From assembly GCA_025454955.1 (NCBI GenBank), contig JALONL010000011.1, positions 98,523 to 162,522 of the forward strand: a stretch of DNA of 64,000 nt, given 5' to 3'. The notes beneath the pieces were generated by a model. It made no database searches, was not told the DNA's origin, and was given only the letters and a program-made list of their open reading frames with translations. Below, one piece after another: positions 8,046-16,645 of this stretch. How positions within the stretch are numbered: the stretch's first letter is position 1; each line of letters begins with the position of its first letter. The position numbers and the translations under genes are program-made. This DNA is from Bacteroidia bacterium. Lineage in GTDB: Bacteria; Bacteroidota; Bacteroidia; Palsa-965.

Positions 8046-9479
8046 TTAATGGGAGTGTCCGCCGGTGGGTTTGGGCAAATCGGGGCGGCGGTTGAGGTAG
8101 CTTTCCACCTTCATCATGGTTTCAATTTCGGGGATGGTTTTGGGGATGGAACCGGAAAGGTTTTCGGGCGCGCCTGAGGTGATGAGAATATCGTCTTCGA
8201 TGCGTATGCCGATGTTCCACCATTTCGGGTCGCAGGGCGAGCCTTCGGGAATGTAAATGCCTGGTTCAACAGTAATTACATTTCCGGCTTCGAGGCGGCC
8301 GTACATGCCGGGGTCATGCACATCGAGCCCGAGGTAATGCGAGGTGCCGTGGAAGAAATAAAGCTGGAAGTCTTCTTCTTTGGCAATAACGCCCAGTTCG
8401 AGCAGGCGTTTCTTTATTACGGCCACGGCCGCCTTGTGGGGAGCCCTGAAATCGTTTCCGGGGCGGCAAAGTGCTATTCCGGCCTCCTGCGCTTCGAGCA
8501 CAATATTGTAAATGGCCTTTTCCTCGTCCGAAAATTTACCGTCAACCGGCAGCGTGCGCGTAATATCGGCGGTGTAGCCATGATATTCGGCACCGGCATC
8601 GAGCACGATTAAATTGTTGCCGGTAAGCGGTTTGCGGTTGGTGGTGTAGTGCAGAATACAACTGTTTTCGCCACCTCCGCAAATGCTCGGATAGCCCACA
8701 GCCTCGGCCCCGCGGCGGCGAAACTCGTATTCGAGTATGGCCTGGGTTTCGTACTCGCCCATGCCCGGCTCCAGCGCCTTAATCATTTCTATGTGTGCCG
8801 CGCAGCTAATGTCTATGGCCTTACGCAGCAGCACCATTTCTTCGGGCTGCTTTACCTGCCGCAAAATGCTCATGTACTGATCTATGAGCAATTCCTCGTT
8901 GTTCTTGTTGCCTTTGGTACTGTGGCGTACATGCGCCACCAGATCATACAAATCGGCTTTATCGTACTCACTGTCGCGCACATCGGTGGGCAGCGGGTAG
9001 AAAAACACTTTGCGAAAACGCTTATAGTCTATTTTAAGCCCGGTAAACGTTGTATTGCTCAGCACACGATCCACTTTGAGCGTGCTTTTGGCACCTGCGG
9101 GCCCCAAACGGCGGCCTGTCCAGGCTTCGGCACCGGGGTTGCGATCCTGCACGAAGAGGATTTCATTGGTAAACAGCGTGTCGATGGCAATTTTCTCCTT
9201 AAACACGAGCAACACGGCATTGGGCTCGCGCAGGCCGGTGAGGTAGTAAAAGTTGGGATCGGGATGATAGTCGTAGTCCACATCATTGGCCCGGTTGCGC
9301 ACCGGCGAGGCAAAAAACACGGCCACCGAACTGTCGGGCATAAGTGCCCTGAGCGCATTGCGCCGCCCGGCATGGAACTCGGGTGTGAGCAGGTCGGTAT
9401 CGTAATCGTATTTGCCGCCGTCGCCCGCCGAAAGCAGCAGCAACAGGGGGAGGCACCAGAAAGCACGGATGGAACGCAT
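8046..9479 (-). CDS. Exported Xaa-Pro aminopeptidase (M24B, aminopeptidase P)
   Basis: Metallopeptidase that removes an N-terminal residue preceding proline. About 477 residues from the ATG at 9479 (MRSIRAFWCLPLLLLLSAG, a signal peptide); the longer frame adds nine residues ahead of it. An AMP_N domain (NRANDVDYDYHPDPNFYYLT) is followed by the pita-bread catalytic domain with the dinuclear metal ligands Asp (VLDAGAEYHGYTADITR, two Asp), His (FHGTSHYLGLDVHD), Glu (VEPGIYIP) and Glu (IRIEDDILIT). All five ligands are present. The gene sits between rpmB and rpmG, which are usually adjacent in this phylum, and has its own -7 box. Confidence 0.92.
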   Translation of the reverse strand: MRSIRAFWCLPLLLLLSAGDGGKYDYDTDLLTPEFHAGRRNALRALMPDSSVAVFFASPVRNRANDVDYDYHPDPNFYYLTGLREPNAVLLVFKEKIAIDTLFTNEILFVQDRNPGAEAWTGRRLGPAGAKSTLKVDRVLSNTTFTGLKIDYKRFRKVFFYPLPTDVRDSEYDKADLYDLVAHVRHSTKGNKNNEELLIDQYMSILRQVKQPEEMVLLRKAIDISCAAHIEMIKALEPGMGEYETQAILEYEFRRRGAEAVGYPSICGGGENSCILHYTTNRKPLTGNNLIVLDAGAEYHGYTADITRTLPVDGKFSDEEKAIYNIVLEAQEAGIALCRPGNDFRAPHKAAVAVIKKRLLELGVIAKEEDFQLYFFHGTSHYLGLDVHDPGMYGRLEAGNVITVEPGIYIPEGSPCDPKWWNIGIRIEDDILITSGAPENLSGSIPKTIPEIETMMKVESYLNRRPDLPKPTGGHSH

Positions 9480-9531
9480 GGCAAAAGCTGTAAAATGAAA
9501 AATCACCGGGCCCGAAAGACTGCCGGTGAAA

Positions 9532-9539
9532 CAAAACTA
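9532..9539 (-). promoter_or_regulatory. -7 box TAGTTTTG before the aminopeptidase P gene
   Basis: Exact TAnnTTTG match on the minus strand, 52 bases before the chosen ATG at 9479. Confidence 0.45.
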
Positions 9540-9611
9540 CAAAACGTTGCCCGCATCAGCGAACAACGTTTGTCAGAAGGTATAAACCGGTTATTCACCG
9601 GCCGGGGGAAA

Positions 9612-9851
9612 TTACAGGCGGATAAGGCCAGCTTCCACACCACGCTTCACGGCTTCTTTGATGCCGATCTTGTTGATGGTGCGCATTCCCGAAGTGGACA
9701 CTTTCAGGGTGATAAAGCGGTTTTCTTCGGGCAGGAAGAAACGCTTGGTGTGCAGGTTCGGAGTGAACGTGCGCTTGGTCTTGCGGTTAGAGTGCGACAC
9801 TTTGTTTCCCACAATAGTGCGCTTACCGGTAATTTGACAAACTTTTGACAT
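9612..9851 (-). CDS. rpmB: 50S ribosomal protein L28
   Basis: 79-residue large-subunit protein with the family signature [20 protein letters not shown] and the downstream [20 protein letters not shown] segment. Length is normal. It is separated from rpmG by the aminopeptidase gene. A near-match to the -7 box (GATATTTG, one mismatch) lies about 32 bases upstream. Confidence 0.95.
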   Translation of the reverse strand: MSKVCQITGKRTIVGNKVSHSNRKTKRTFTPNLHTKRFFLPEENRFITLKVSTSGMRTINKIGIKEAVKRGVEAGLIRL

Positions 9852-10001
9852 GACTCAATGCTTTATTTTCCGAAAACGGAGTGCAAATATCGGATAATTT
9901 TTGAGTGTGGCAAACTGGAATCAAGTTTTTTGCCCGTTTTTTTGACTTTACACCTGAAAAAGCGGTTCCTGTTTCCCTGAAAGCCATTCCCGACAAGGGT
10001 T

Positions 10002-11117
10002 TTACTCATTTCCAAATTCACTCAAACCCGAAAGTTGCTCAAACAACTGGTTCAGTTTTCGGGCAAGTACCTCTTTGGGCAGGAGTTTTGTTTCAAAATC
10101 GGCAATAAGTGCGGGTGAAGGATTGCGGGCCAGCGAATATTCCACCACCTCCGAATCCTTGCCTTTGCAAAGCAAAATACCGATGCTGGGTTTTTCGTGC
10201 GGACGTTTCACATCGCGGTCAAGTGCTTCGAGGTAAAAGTTGAGTTTTCCGAGAAATTCAGGCTCAAATTCCTGAATTTTCAGTTCAAAAAGCACCAGAC
10301 ATTGCAAATCGCGGTGATAAAACAGCAAATCGGTATAGTAATCCCTGTTCCCTACCTGCATCCTGAACTGGCTGCCCATATAGGTAAATCCTTTCCCGAT
10401 TTCGAGAATAAATTTCTGGAGATTTTTCACCAAAGCCTTTTCAAGATCCTTTTCGGTATGCCCTTCGGGCAAATCGAGAAACTCAAAGATGTAAGGATCT
10501 TTAAACAGGTTATGGGGCAATTGCGATACCACCGGCGATATTTTCTGGTTGGCGAGGATAGTTCGTTCGAATGTGGCAGAATTTAGCTGCCGCTCCAACT
10601 CCCTTTTCGATAGTTTCTCCCTGATACACTGATGGATATAAAACATTTTCTCCTCGGCCGAACGGGTTTTGGACAAAATCAGCAGATGATGTGTCCAGCT
10701 AATTTGTGAAACCAGGGTGGGAATAAATTTCATGACCTTTTCATCGGGTGTTTCTAATTGTGTCACCAGTGGTGACACAATTTCAACGATCTCATTATTA
10801 GGCATTTGTAATTGTGTCACCAGTGGTGACACAAATTCGGGATCGGTATAAGTTTCGTAAAATTGTTTCATGCGGTACAGCCCCCGGCGGTTGAATCCTT
10901 TTAAGCCGGGATAACGGTTTTCGAGGTAACCGGCAAGGTCATCAACGGTGCTTTCGCCCCAAAGGCCCCCGCTTACTTTGGTGGCTACAATTTTGCCCAC
11001 TTTAAAGTAGAGCATTACCAATTCTTCGTTCACTTTCCGGTAAGTGCGGTCTTTTGCCTCTTCAATGAGTTGCAGAATTTCGCTGAATTCGTCCTGATGT
11101 TTCTTTATTGCTTCCAT
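10002..11117 (-). CDS. DUF1016 (YhcG-type) PD-(D/E)XK nuclease-like protein
   Basis: 371 residues: an N-terminal DUF1016 helical domain (EEAKDRTYRKVNEELVMLYF, then FNRRGLYRMKQFYETY) and a C-terminal nuclease-like domain with DYYTDLLFYHRDLQCLVLFE, where Asp and a distal Glu/Lys pair (FELK) form the PD-(D/E)XK motif. Members occur near restriction and retron-like systems and are presumed DNA nucleases; the substrate is unknown. Residues around 105-150 hold an 18-residue tandem repeat, SPLVTQLQMPNNEIVEIV and SPLVTQLETPDEKVMKFI, followed by a diverged third unit (PTLVSQISWTHH). Each of the first two encodes a DNA palindrome. The gene stands alone. Confidence 0.88.
   Translation of the reverse strand: MEAIKKHQDEFSEILQLIEEAKDRTYRKVNEELVMLYFKVGKIVATKVSGGLWGESTVDDLAGYLENRYPGLKGFNRRGLYRMKQFYETYTDPEFVSPLVTQLQMPNNEIVEIVSPLVTQLETPDEKVMKFIPTLVSQISWTHHLLILSKTRSAEEKMFYIHQCIREKLSKRELERQLNSATFERTILANQKISPVVSQLPHNLFKDPYIFEFLDLPEGHTEKDLEKALVKNLQKFILEIGKGFTYMGSQFRMQVGNRDYYTDLLFYHRDLQCLVLFELKIQEFEPEFLGKLNFYLEALDRDVKRPHEKPSIGILLCKGKDSEVVEYSLARNPSPALIADFETKLLPKEVLARKLNQLFEQLSGLSEFGNE
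10755..10834. repeat. Two 26-bp identical palindromic repeats inside the DUF1016 gene
   Basis: TTGTGTCACCA-G-TGGTGACACAA occurs at 10758-10780 and 10812-10834. Each copy is an 11-bp perfect inverted repeat about one central G (13-bp arms in the first copy). The copies share 26 identical bases, are 54 bases apart and keep the reading frame, encoding VSPLVTQL twice. Confidence 0.9.
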
Positions 11118-11199
11118 ATTTTATATACCCAGGGGATAAATATTTATGACTGACACTAAATAGTATCAATCAGACATTCGCAATATAATATGGAAAGGG

Positions 11200-12828
11200 T
11201 TAAAACTGCAAATAAATAGGCAGCAGTTGCTCCGCCTGTTTCATCTGAATTACCATCCAGATAAAACCAATGAGCAACAGCACCCGGCCGTAGGCCGGCC
11301 AGCGGCCAAGTATAAGCTGCACCTTCTCCTCCACCCGTTCGGGCACAAAGTGCAGCACAAAACCGATGAGCATAATCACCATTACCGGCCAGTAACCGGA
11401 AATGGTGGCGAAGAAAGTTTCGGGGGCAAAATTTTGCGTGATCTGGGTTATTACAGCCGAGGCCTGTGCAAAATCTTCGCAGGCAAAAAATATCCAGGCG
11501 AAGCACACAATGTGAAACGTAAGCAGTACGCCAAAGAAGCGGCGCAGCGGGTGATTGCTTACCGGTAAAATTTTAAGCCGCAGCTTGTCAAACGCCAGCG
11601 CAATGCCGTGGAGGAAACCCCAAAAAAGGAAGTTCCACGAGGCGCCGTGCCAGAGGCCGCCAATGAGCATGGTAAGAAGCTGGTTGAGGCTGGCAGCAAA
11701 ACTCTCGCGCTTGCGGGTAATGAGTGCGGGTACCACCAGCAATGCCAGTACGCAAAGCAGCACCACCAGCGGCCACGTATTCTGCTTTTGCACAAACTCC
11801 ACGCCGGCCCACACAGCGGCACCGCCAAAGAAGAGTATGCCGGTAATCCACGCGCCGATTACCACCTTGCGGTTGCCGCCCAGCGGTATATACAAATAAT
11901 CGCGCAGCCAGGCCGAGAGCGAAATGTGCCAGCGTCGCCAGAACTCGGTAATGTTTGCCGACTGATAGGGCGAACGGAAATTGGCCGGAATCTTAAAACC
12001 CATCCACCGCGCCATACCAATGGCCATATCCGAATAGCCCGAAAAATCGCAGTAAATGCGCAGGGCGTAGCAATACACGCCCAGCAGACATTCCACACCG
12101 CTGTGCTTTGATGGGTCGTCGAAAATGTACTGGCCGTAATTGAGCCAGATAAAATCGGAAATGACCACCTTGCGGAAAAGGCCGCTGAGTATGAGGTAAA
12201 GCCCTGCGCCCACGTCTTCCTGCGTAACGCGGATGTCCTGCCGGATTTGCGGAATGAAATCGGCGGCACGCACAATGGGGCCCATCATGAGTTTCGGGAA
12301 AAACGAAAGGAAGAAGCAGTAATCCCAGAAACTGCTCACCGGCTTGAAATGCCCGCGATACACGTCTATTGTATAACTCAGGTTTTCGAAGGTGTAAAAC
12401 GAAATGCCCACCGGCAGCGCAATCTTCAACGGATCGATATGGCCTGTGCCTATTTCATTGACTATTTCAATAAAGAAATTGGTGTACTTGAAATAAAACA
12501 ACAGGCCCAGGTTGGTGAGAATACTGAATACCAGCAGGGCGTTTTTGCGCAGCTTTGTTCTGGCATTCCATATTGCGTTGGAAAGATTGAAATCAAACAC
12601 CGCCGCAATAAGAATAAAGCCCACATACCAGCCACAGGCCTTGTAAAAGAAGTACAGCGAAAACACCGTAAACACAATAACCCGCGTGAGTTTGTGTTTA
12701 TGGATGAGCAGGTAGAAGAGCAGGAAAATGGTGAAGAAGTAGAAAAAGAATCCGCTGTTGAACATGAGCGGATGTTCTTTATCGTACACGAGCTGCTGGA
12801 GCAGTTTGTTGAAATCAATATCAAACAT
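11200..12828 (-). CDS. MBOAT family membrane O-acyltransferase (AlgI/PatA-like)
   Basis: Polytopic protein of 542 residues with ten or more hydrophobic segments. It moves acyl groups, usually acetyl, across the inner membrane for O-acylation of extracytoplasmic glycans. Family marks include FSGYSDMAIGMARWMGF, the FRSPYQSANITEFWRRWHIS segment with the first conserved His, LRDYLYIPLGGNR, and the catalytic His in GGLWHGASWNFLFWG. It is the last of three leftward genes, two bases after an SGNH protein, the arrangement of AlgI-AlgJ/X and PatA-PatB systems. The glycan substrate cannot be told from the sequence. Confidence 0.93.
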   Translation of the reverse strand: MFDIDFNKLLQQLVYDKEHPLMFNSGFFFYFFTIFLLFYLLIHKHKLTRVIVFTVFSLYFFYKACGWYVGFILIAAVFDFNLSNAIWNARTKLRKNALLVFSILTNLGLLFYFKYTNFFIEIVNEIGTGHIDPLKIALPVGISFYTFENLSYTIDVYRGHFKPVSSFWDYCFFLSFFPKLMMGPIVRAADFIPQIRQDIRVTQEDVGAGLYLILSGLFRKVVISDFIWLNYGQYIFDDPSKHSGVECLLGVYCYALRIYCDFSGYSDMAIGMARWMGFKIPANFRSPYQSANITEFWRRWHISLSAWLRDYLYIPLGGNRKVVIGAWITGILFFGGAAVWAGVEFVQKQNTWPLVVLLCVLALLVVPALITRKRESFAASLNQLLTMLIGGLWHGASWNFLFWGFLHGIALAFDKLRLKILPVSNHPLRRFFGVLLTFHIVCFAWIFFACEDFAQASAVITQITQNFAPETFFATISGYWPVMVIMLIGFVLHFVPERVEEKVQLILGRWPAYGRVLLLIGFIWMVIQMKQAEQLLPIYLQF

Positions 12829-12830
12829 GC

Positions 12831-14120
12831 TTATTGGCCGTGAACGCGAACTACGTATTTATCATACCCGGCCATGAGTGCGATGTAGAACAATTCGCCC
12901 TGCAACTGATAGCCTTTTTTGTTGAGGTGGAGCCTGTCTTTATGCGCCATTCCGGCCACATACCATTTGCTCATGGAGCCGTAACCGCCCATTACGCCGT
13001 AAAAATCCCAGCAGGCCACCTGGTTCGAGTCGCTCCAGTTCATGAGTGTCTGGCGGGCGTTGCCCATGTCGGCATTTTTTACGAATCCTTTGCGGGTGCG
13101 GCGGAATGAATCGCCGGGCGTGGTGGTGATAACGGCGGTTTGCGGGGCCACCTGTTTAAGACGCTGCATAAACTGGCCGATGTTTTTGCGGTATGCCTCG
13201 CTGCTGTAGCTGGTGGAGAAACCTTCGTTGGTGCCTAGCGAAACAATGACCAGATCGGGGTTGATTACGGCAAGCTGGTCGAAAAAATATTCGGCGGTGT
13301 TGTAGTGGCGGTATTCGGCACCGTTTACGCCCACCATATTGTACATTACGCCGGGGCTGCCGTTTTCGAGTATCATGCCGAATATTTGCAGGCGGCGGGC
13401 CGAAGTGTCGGCGGGAATGCAGTCGATCACAATTTCGTTGCGCAGGCTGTCGAAGGTAAATACTGTGGCGAAGGGCATTTTTTCGGGCTGGCGGGTGCCA
13501 ATGCGGCAGTTGAACTCGTCGCACACGGCCACATCGAAACTTCCCGGCCCGGCGCTGTGCAGTACCGTAATTTTATTGAATGCGTAATTGAGGTTGCCGT
13601 GCGGACTTACTTTGAGTCCGAACGACGACAAGGTATCGAGTGTTTCGATGGTAAAGCCGCAGAGGCCGATGGGCAGGTTGGGTTCGGGCTTTAACATGCG
13701 GCGCGAGTTCCAGTTGCCGGTGGCTGTGGTTTTGTAGCTCCACGGCTCGTTCGACTTTGCCACGCGGTAGGGGAAAACTAATCCGCGCCCGGCATTGCCA
13801 AACTCGGTTTGAATATTGTGGCGCACGGTGCCGGAGAAAAAATCGGCCTGTATGTGCGAATCGCCGATGTGCAGGATGCTTACGGTTTTGCGTTTGCCCT
13901 GTTTGAGTTCCCAGAGTTTTTCGTAAAACCCGGCCAGCGCGGCACTGTCGTTGCGAATTACGTTCAGGTCGCGGCGCAGAAAGGGATAGGCGGCCAGCAT
14001 CTGGTCGATAGACTGCCCCGCGGGCGGGTTTTGCGCCGGGGCATCGCTGCATGAGGTGAAAATCCACATCAGCAGCATTGCCGCAGGGCTATATTTTCTG
14101 AGCCGACTGATGATAGACAT
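12831..14120 (-). CDS. SGNH/GDSL-type lipoprotein, partner of the MBOAT acyltransferase
   Basis: About 429 residues from the ATG at 14120, chosen because it gives a lipoprotein signal with positive charges (MSIISRLRKYSPAAMLLMWI, then FTSC). Catalytic blocks of an SGNH esterase or acyltransferase are visible: ILHIGDSHIQADFF (Ser), VSLGTNEG (Asn), and DRLHLNKKGY with the Asp-x-x-His pair. In alginate or peptidoglycan O-acetylation systems such a protein takes acyl groups from the MBOAT carrier and places them on the sugar. Its start overlaps the previous SGNH gene by 32 bases and its stop is two bases before the MBOAT gene. Confidence 0.85.
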   Translation of the reverse strand: MSIISRLRKYSPAAMLLMWIFTSCSDAPAQNPPAGQSIDQMLAAYPFLRRDLNVIRNDSAALAGFYEKLWELKQGKRKTVSILHIGDSHIQADFFSGTVRHNIQTEFGNAGRGLVFPYRVAKSNEPWSYKTTATGNWNSRRMLKPEPNLPIGLCGFTIETLDTLSSFGLKVSPHGNLNYAFNKITVLHSAGPGSFDVAVCDEFNCRIGTRQPEKMPFATVFTFDSLRNEIVIDCIPADTSARRLQIFGMILENGSPGVMYNMVGVNGAEYRHYNTAEYFFDQLAVINPDLVIVSLGTNEGFSTSYSSEAYRKNIGQFMQRLKQVAPQTAVITTTPGDSFRRTRKGFVKNADMGNARQTLMNWSDSNQVACWDFYGVMGGYGSMSKWYVAGMAHKDRLHLNKKGYQLQGELFYIALMAGYDKYVVRVHGQ

Positions 14121-15507
14121 TGTACTCGCGCATGAGTTCGTGAAACAATAAATCGGCCACACGCCGGGCACCGCGGTGGTTGAAGTGCGTGTAATCCTTG
14201 TTGGCGTAAACGGTATCGCCTTTTACCCATTGCACCATGCTGCCGGTTCCGCCCATGGCATCAAACAGGCTCCAGAATGCGCAGCCGGTGTTTTGTGCCA
14301 TTTGCCGCTGTGCCTGAAGCAGAATGGGAATGGCCGGATCGGTGGTATAACCATCGGGGCCGCGCCAGCCTTTGTCGGCGGCACCAATAATGAGGAAACT
14401 GGCGTTGGGGAAAGCCTTGCGGAAATTGTTGATTACGTTGGTCATTCCTGCCGAATACCAGTCGTAGCTTTTCTGTCTGCTGCTTACCACGTTTACGCCA
14501 AAGTGCAGAATAATGAGGTCGTAATTAAGCTGCTCGTCGAGGCCGCGAAGCACATCAACCGGCCAGGTGGCCAGGGGCAAACCGCTGTTTCCGCGCATGG
14601 CAAAATTATCGACAAACACGCCAGTGTCGCTGTCCATGCTGAAACCATATACATACTGCGGACTGCCTGCCGCAAAGCTGGCTTTTATTTTTTTCACGGG
14701 CTGGCTGGCCAGTGTGAGAGTGTTTACGGTTTGGTTGCCTTCCATGCGGTAGTTGCGGCCGTTGCAGCTTACCACAGCGCCTTCGCCTTTGCCGTAAAAC
14801 ATGCGTACCTGAGGGAAACGGTCGAGGCGCGGACGATTTACGGCGGTGTAGCTTACCCAGCTTCCGCCCACAGCCTGCGCCAGTGTGTCGCTTTCGGCCA
14901 CTGTGCCGCCCGTGGCGGGTTGAAAGGTGTGGCCGGTAAGTCCGGGGCCGCAGTTTTTGCAACCGGCCGGTGTGGTGAGAAAATGATCGGTCCAGTTGGT
15001 GGAATAGCTGTGAATAATGGTTTGGCGGAAACCAGCCACGATTGAAGTTACGGGCATAAAGCCCACGCCTTCGCCGCCAAACGTGTCCTGCAGGCATTTG
15101 CGCAAATCCTGCGTTACCAGATCGCCTTCCACCATCGAATCGCCGAAATAGGCCACACGCACGGCTTTCTTTTTACCGGCCCGCAATTGATCGAGTGCCA
15201 GGTAAAAACGGATGAGCCCGCCCAGCGTGTCGGAACCGTATTCGGAAATAGCCGTTTTGTCCTTTGCAGTTTCGAGTTTAACTCCGCGCGAGGCCAGAAA
15301 AACCGAATCGAGCAGCGGCCCGGTAACAGGAGCCTTCTCGACCCGGCCCGATGCAGCCACGTCGTAAATGGTATTCACAGGCTTTGCCGTAAAACCGCCA
15401 ATACTGAAACTGGTATTGGTTACCGACAAAAGCGTAAACACCACCACCGCTGCCAGCAGAAGGAAAAAAGGCTCTGAAATTTTATCAGACTGATCGGGCT
15501 TGCTCAT
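14089..15507 (-). CDS. Membrane-anchored SGNH/GDSL-type protein
   Basis: About 472 residues from the ATG at 15507 (MSKPDQSDKISEPF), with one membrane helix (FLLLAAVVVFTLLSVT) and a periplasmic SGNH domain: VAYFGDSMVEGDLV (Ser), LIILHFGVNVV (Asn) and DYTHFNHRGAR (Asp, His). It begins the three-gene operon with a second SGNH protein and the MBOAT acyltransferase. Two SGNH partners may act in sequence or on different substrates. A TACCTTTG box lies eight bases before the chosen ATG, which argues against the in-frame ATG 78 bases upstream. Confidence 0.85.
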   Translation of the reverse strand: MSKPDQSDKISEPFFLLLAAVVVFTLLSVTNTSFSIGGFTAKPVNTIYDVAASGRVEKAPVTGPLLDSVFLASRGVKLETAKDKTAISEYGSDTLGGLIRFYLALDQLRAGKKKAVRVAYFGDSMVEGDLVTQDLRKCLQDTFGGEGVGFMPVTSIVAGFRQTIIHSYSTNWTDHFLTTPAGCKNCGPGLTGHTFQPATGGTVAESDTLAQAVGGSWVSYTAVNRPRLDRFPQVRMFYGKGEGAVVSCNGRNYRMEGNQTVNTLTLASQPVKKIKASFAAGSPQYVYGFSMDSDTGVFVDNFAMRGNSGLPLATWPVDVLRGLDEQLNYDLIILHFGVNVVSSRQKSYDWYSAGMTNVINNFRKAFPNASFLIIGAADKGWRGPDGYTTDPAIPILLQAQRQMAQNTGCAFWSLFDAMGGTGSMVQWVKGDTVYANKDYTHFNHRGARRVADLLFHELMREYNVYHQSAQKI

Positions 15508-15515
15508 TTTGCTGG

Positions 15516-15523
15516 CAAAGGTA
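15516..15523 (-). promoter_or_regulatory. -7 box TACCTTTG before the SGNH-SGNH-MBOAT operon
   Basis: Exact TAnnTTTG match on the minus strand, eight bases from the ATG at 15507; the operon mRNA may be leaderless. Confidence 0.6.
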
Positions 15524-15583
15524 AACAATAGCCGTTGCCCCGAGACACGGAAATACAGGTGTTTATATTTATTGAATAAATGC

Positions 15584-15617
15584 AAAAGCCGCTCTGCTGT
15601 GAAGCAAAACGGCTTTT
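15584..15617 (-). terminator. Intrinsic terminator after the DUF6069-like gene
   Basis: Stem AAAAGCCG / CGGCTTTT with an 18-base loop. On the minus strand it ends in a T-run just beyond the stop at 15642. Confidence 0.6.
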
Positions 15618-15641
15618 ATCCTTCAACCATCACTCAATTTA

Positions 15642-16046
15642 TTACTTGTGGGCGCGTACGGTTAAAAACCAGGTAACCACTGCGGCCGAAACCAGGTGCA
15701 TGAGTTCGAGGCCCACCACCATTGCCCCCGGTGCATTGGGTATAGAAAGCGGCGTGTAAATAAAAAGCACAAATACCACCACCGCAATAATCCGGAAAAT
15801 TAATTGCGCCTTGCCCGAAAAACGGTTCAGCAGCAGGTAAATGAGCATACCCACCACGGCAGTTATTACCGAGGAAATAATTACTGGCACCACGGTAATT
15901 GGCTGATTTTGCGCCTGCGGAACCAGAAAATCTTCGGGAAAGCCGCCCATGGCTTTGAAAATGTAGAATAATATTACGTTGAGCACAGTAGCTGCCAGTA
16001 CAGACAGGCCGCCGTTGGTAAGAATTTTTGAAGCTGTAGTTTTCAT
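15642..16046 (-). CDS. Four-helix membrane protein, DUF6069-like
   Basis: 134 residues from the ATG at 16046 (MKTTASKILTNGGLSV). Four hydrophobic segments are evident: LSVLAATVLNVILFYIF, VVPVIISSVITAVVGMLIYL, IFRIIAVVVFVLFIYTPLSI and LMHLVSAAVVTWFLTV. This pattern, and the PLSIPNAPGAMVVGLELMHL stretch, match the small DUF6069 membrane proteins; function unknown. The start is supported by a TATATTTG box 20 bases upstream. It has its own promoter and terminator. Confidence 0.75.
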   Translation of the reverse strand: MKTTASKILTNGGLSVLAATVLNVILFYIFKAMGGFPEDFLVPQAQNQPITVVPVIISSVITAVVGMLIYLLLNRFSGKAQLIFRIIAVVVFVLFIYTPLSIPNAPGAMVVGLELMHLVSAAVVTWFLTVRAHK

Positions 16047-16066
16047 GATGACGTGTTTTGGAAGTG

Positions 16067-16074
16067 CAAATATA
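16067..16074 (-). promoter_or_regulatory. -7 box TATATTTG before the DUF6069-like gene
   Basis: Exact TAnnTTTG match on the minus strand, 20 bases before the ATG at 16046. Confidence 0.6.
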
Positions 16075-16645
16075 TGTATATACATATAATATCCAAAAAA
16101 ATATTCTCCACCACCATAGAATAGTTGAAAACGGTTGACCTGACGCAGTCAGGGGGATTGTAAAAAAATCCGGTGTTTAAAGAAAACCGAATCATGTAAG
16201 TTTCATTACTCAGGATGTTATCACGAAAAAATATATCCGGCGGGTCAAAAAAAATAATGGCAAAAACCGCTCATTGAAATAAATCAGTATCGCTGTAAGA
16301 GACTAAAAATCAATCGCTTTTTAATGTATTTAATGGTGTCGATTTTAAATTGGTTTTAACGCGGCATACATTCCTTAACAGTAATTTTGCAGCATAATAA
16401 TTGAAAAAAGATTGTAATAAATCAGACAGAATAAAATTTGCACCGGGCAACTTAAAAGGTAGTAAAATGTTGGCATGATTTGGAATTAGTTGAGGTTTAT
16501 TTCTCGTGATATTTTTCTCTTACTGATAAAGGATTAATTTTTATTGACACTGAATAATTCTATTAAAAACAAACAATATAAATAATAAATACAAGGACAA
16601 GCCGAACACCGTAGTAAAAAGTAGGCAAACTAAACACGAAGAGGC
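16075..16645. other. A+T-rich intergenic region, no gene seen
   Basis: About 570 bases, clearly richer in A+T than the surrounding genes. I see no credible reading frame, no tRNA and no strong hairpin. It probably holds the promoter of the lipoprotein gene at 16646, but no TAnnTTTG match stands close to that start. Confidence 0.5.

Noticed and set aside
8649..9848. Open frame of 399 codons on the plus strand
   Set aside because: Lies opposite the aminopeptidase P gene, whose metal ligands are all intact; the opposite frame has no recognisable domain and low-complexity composition.
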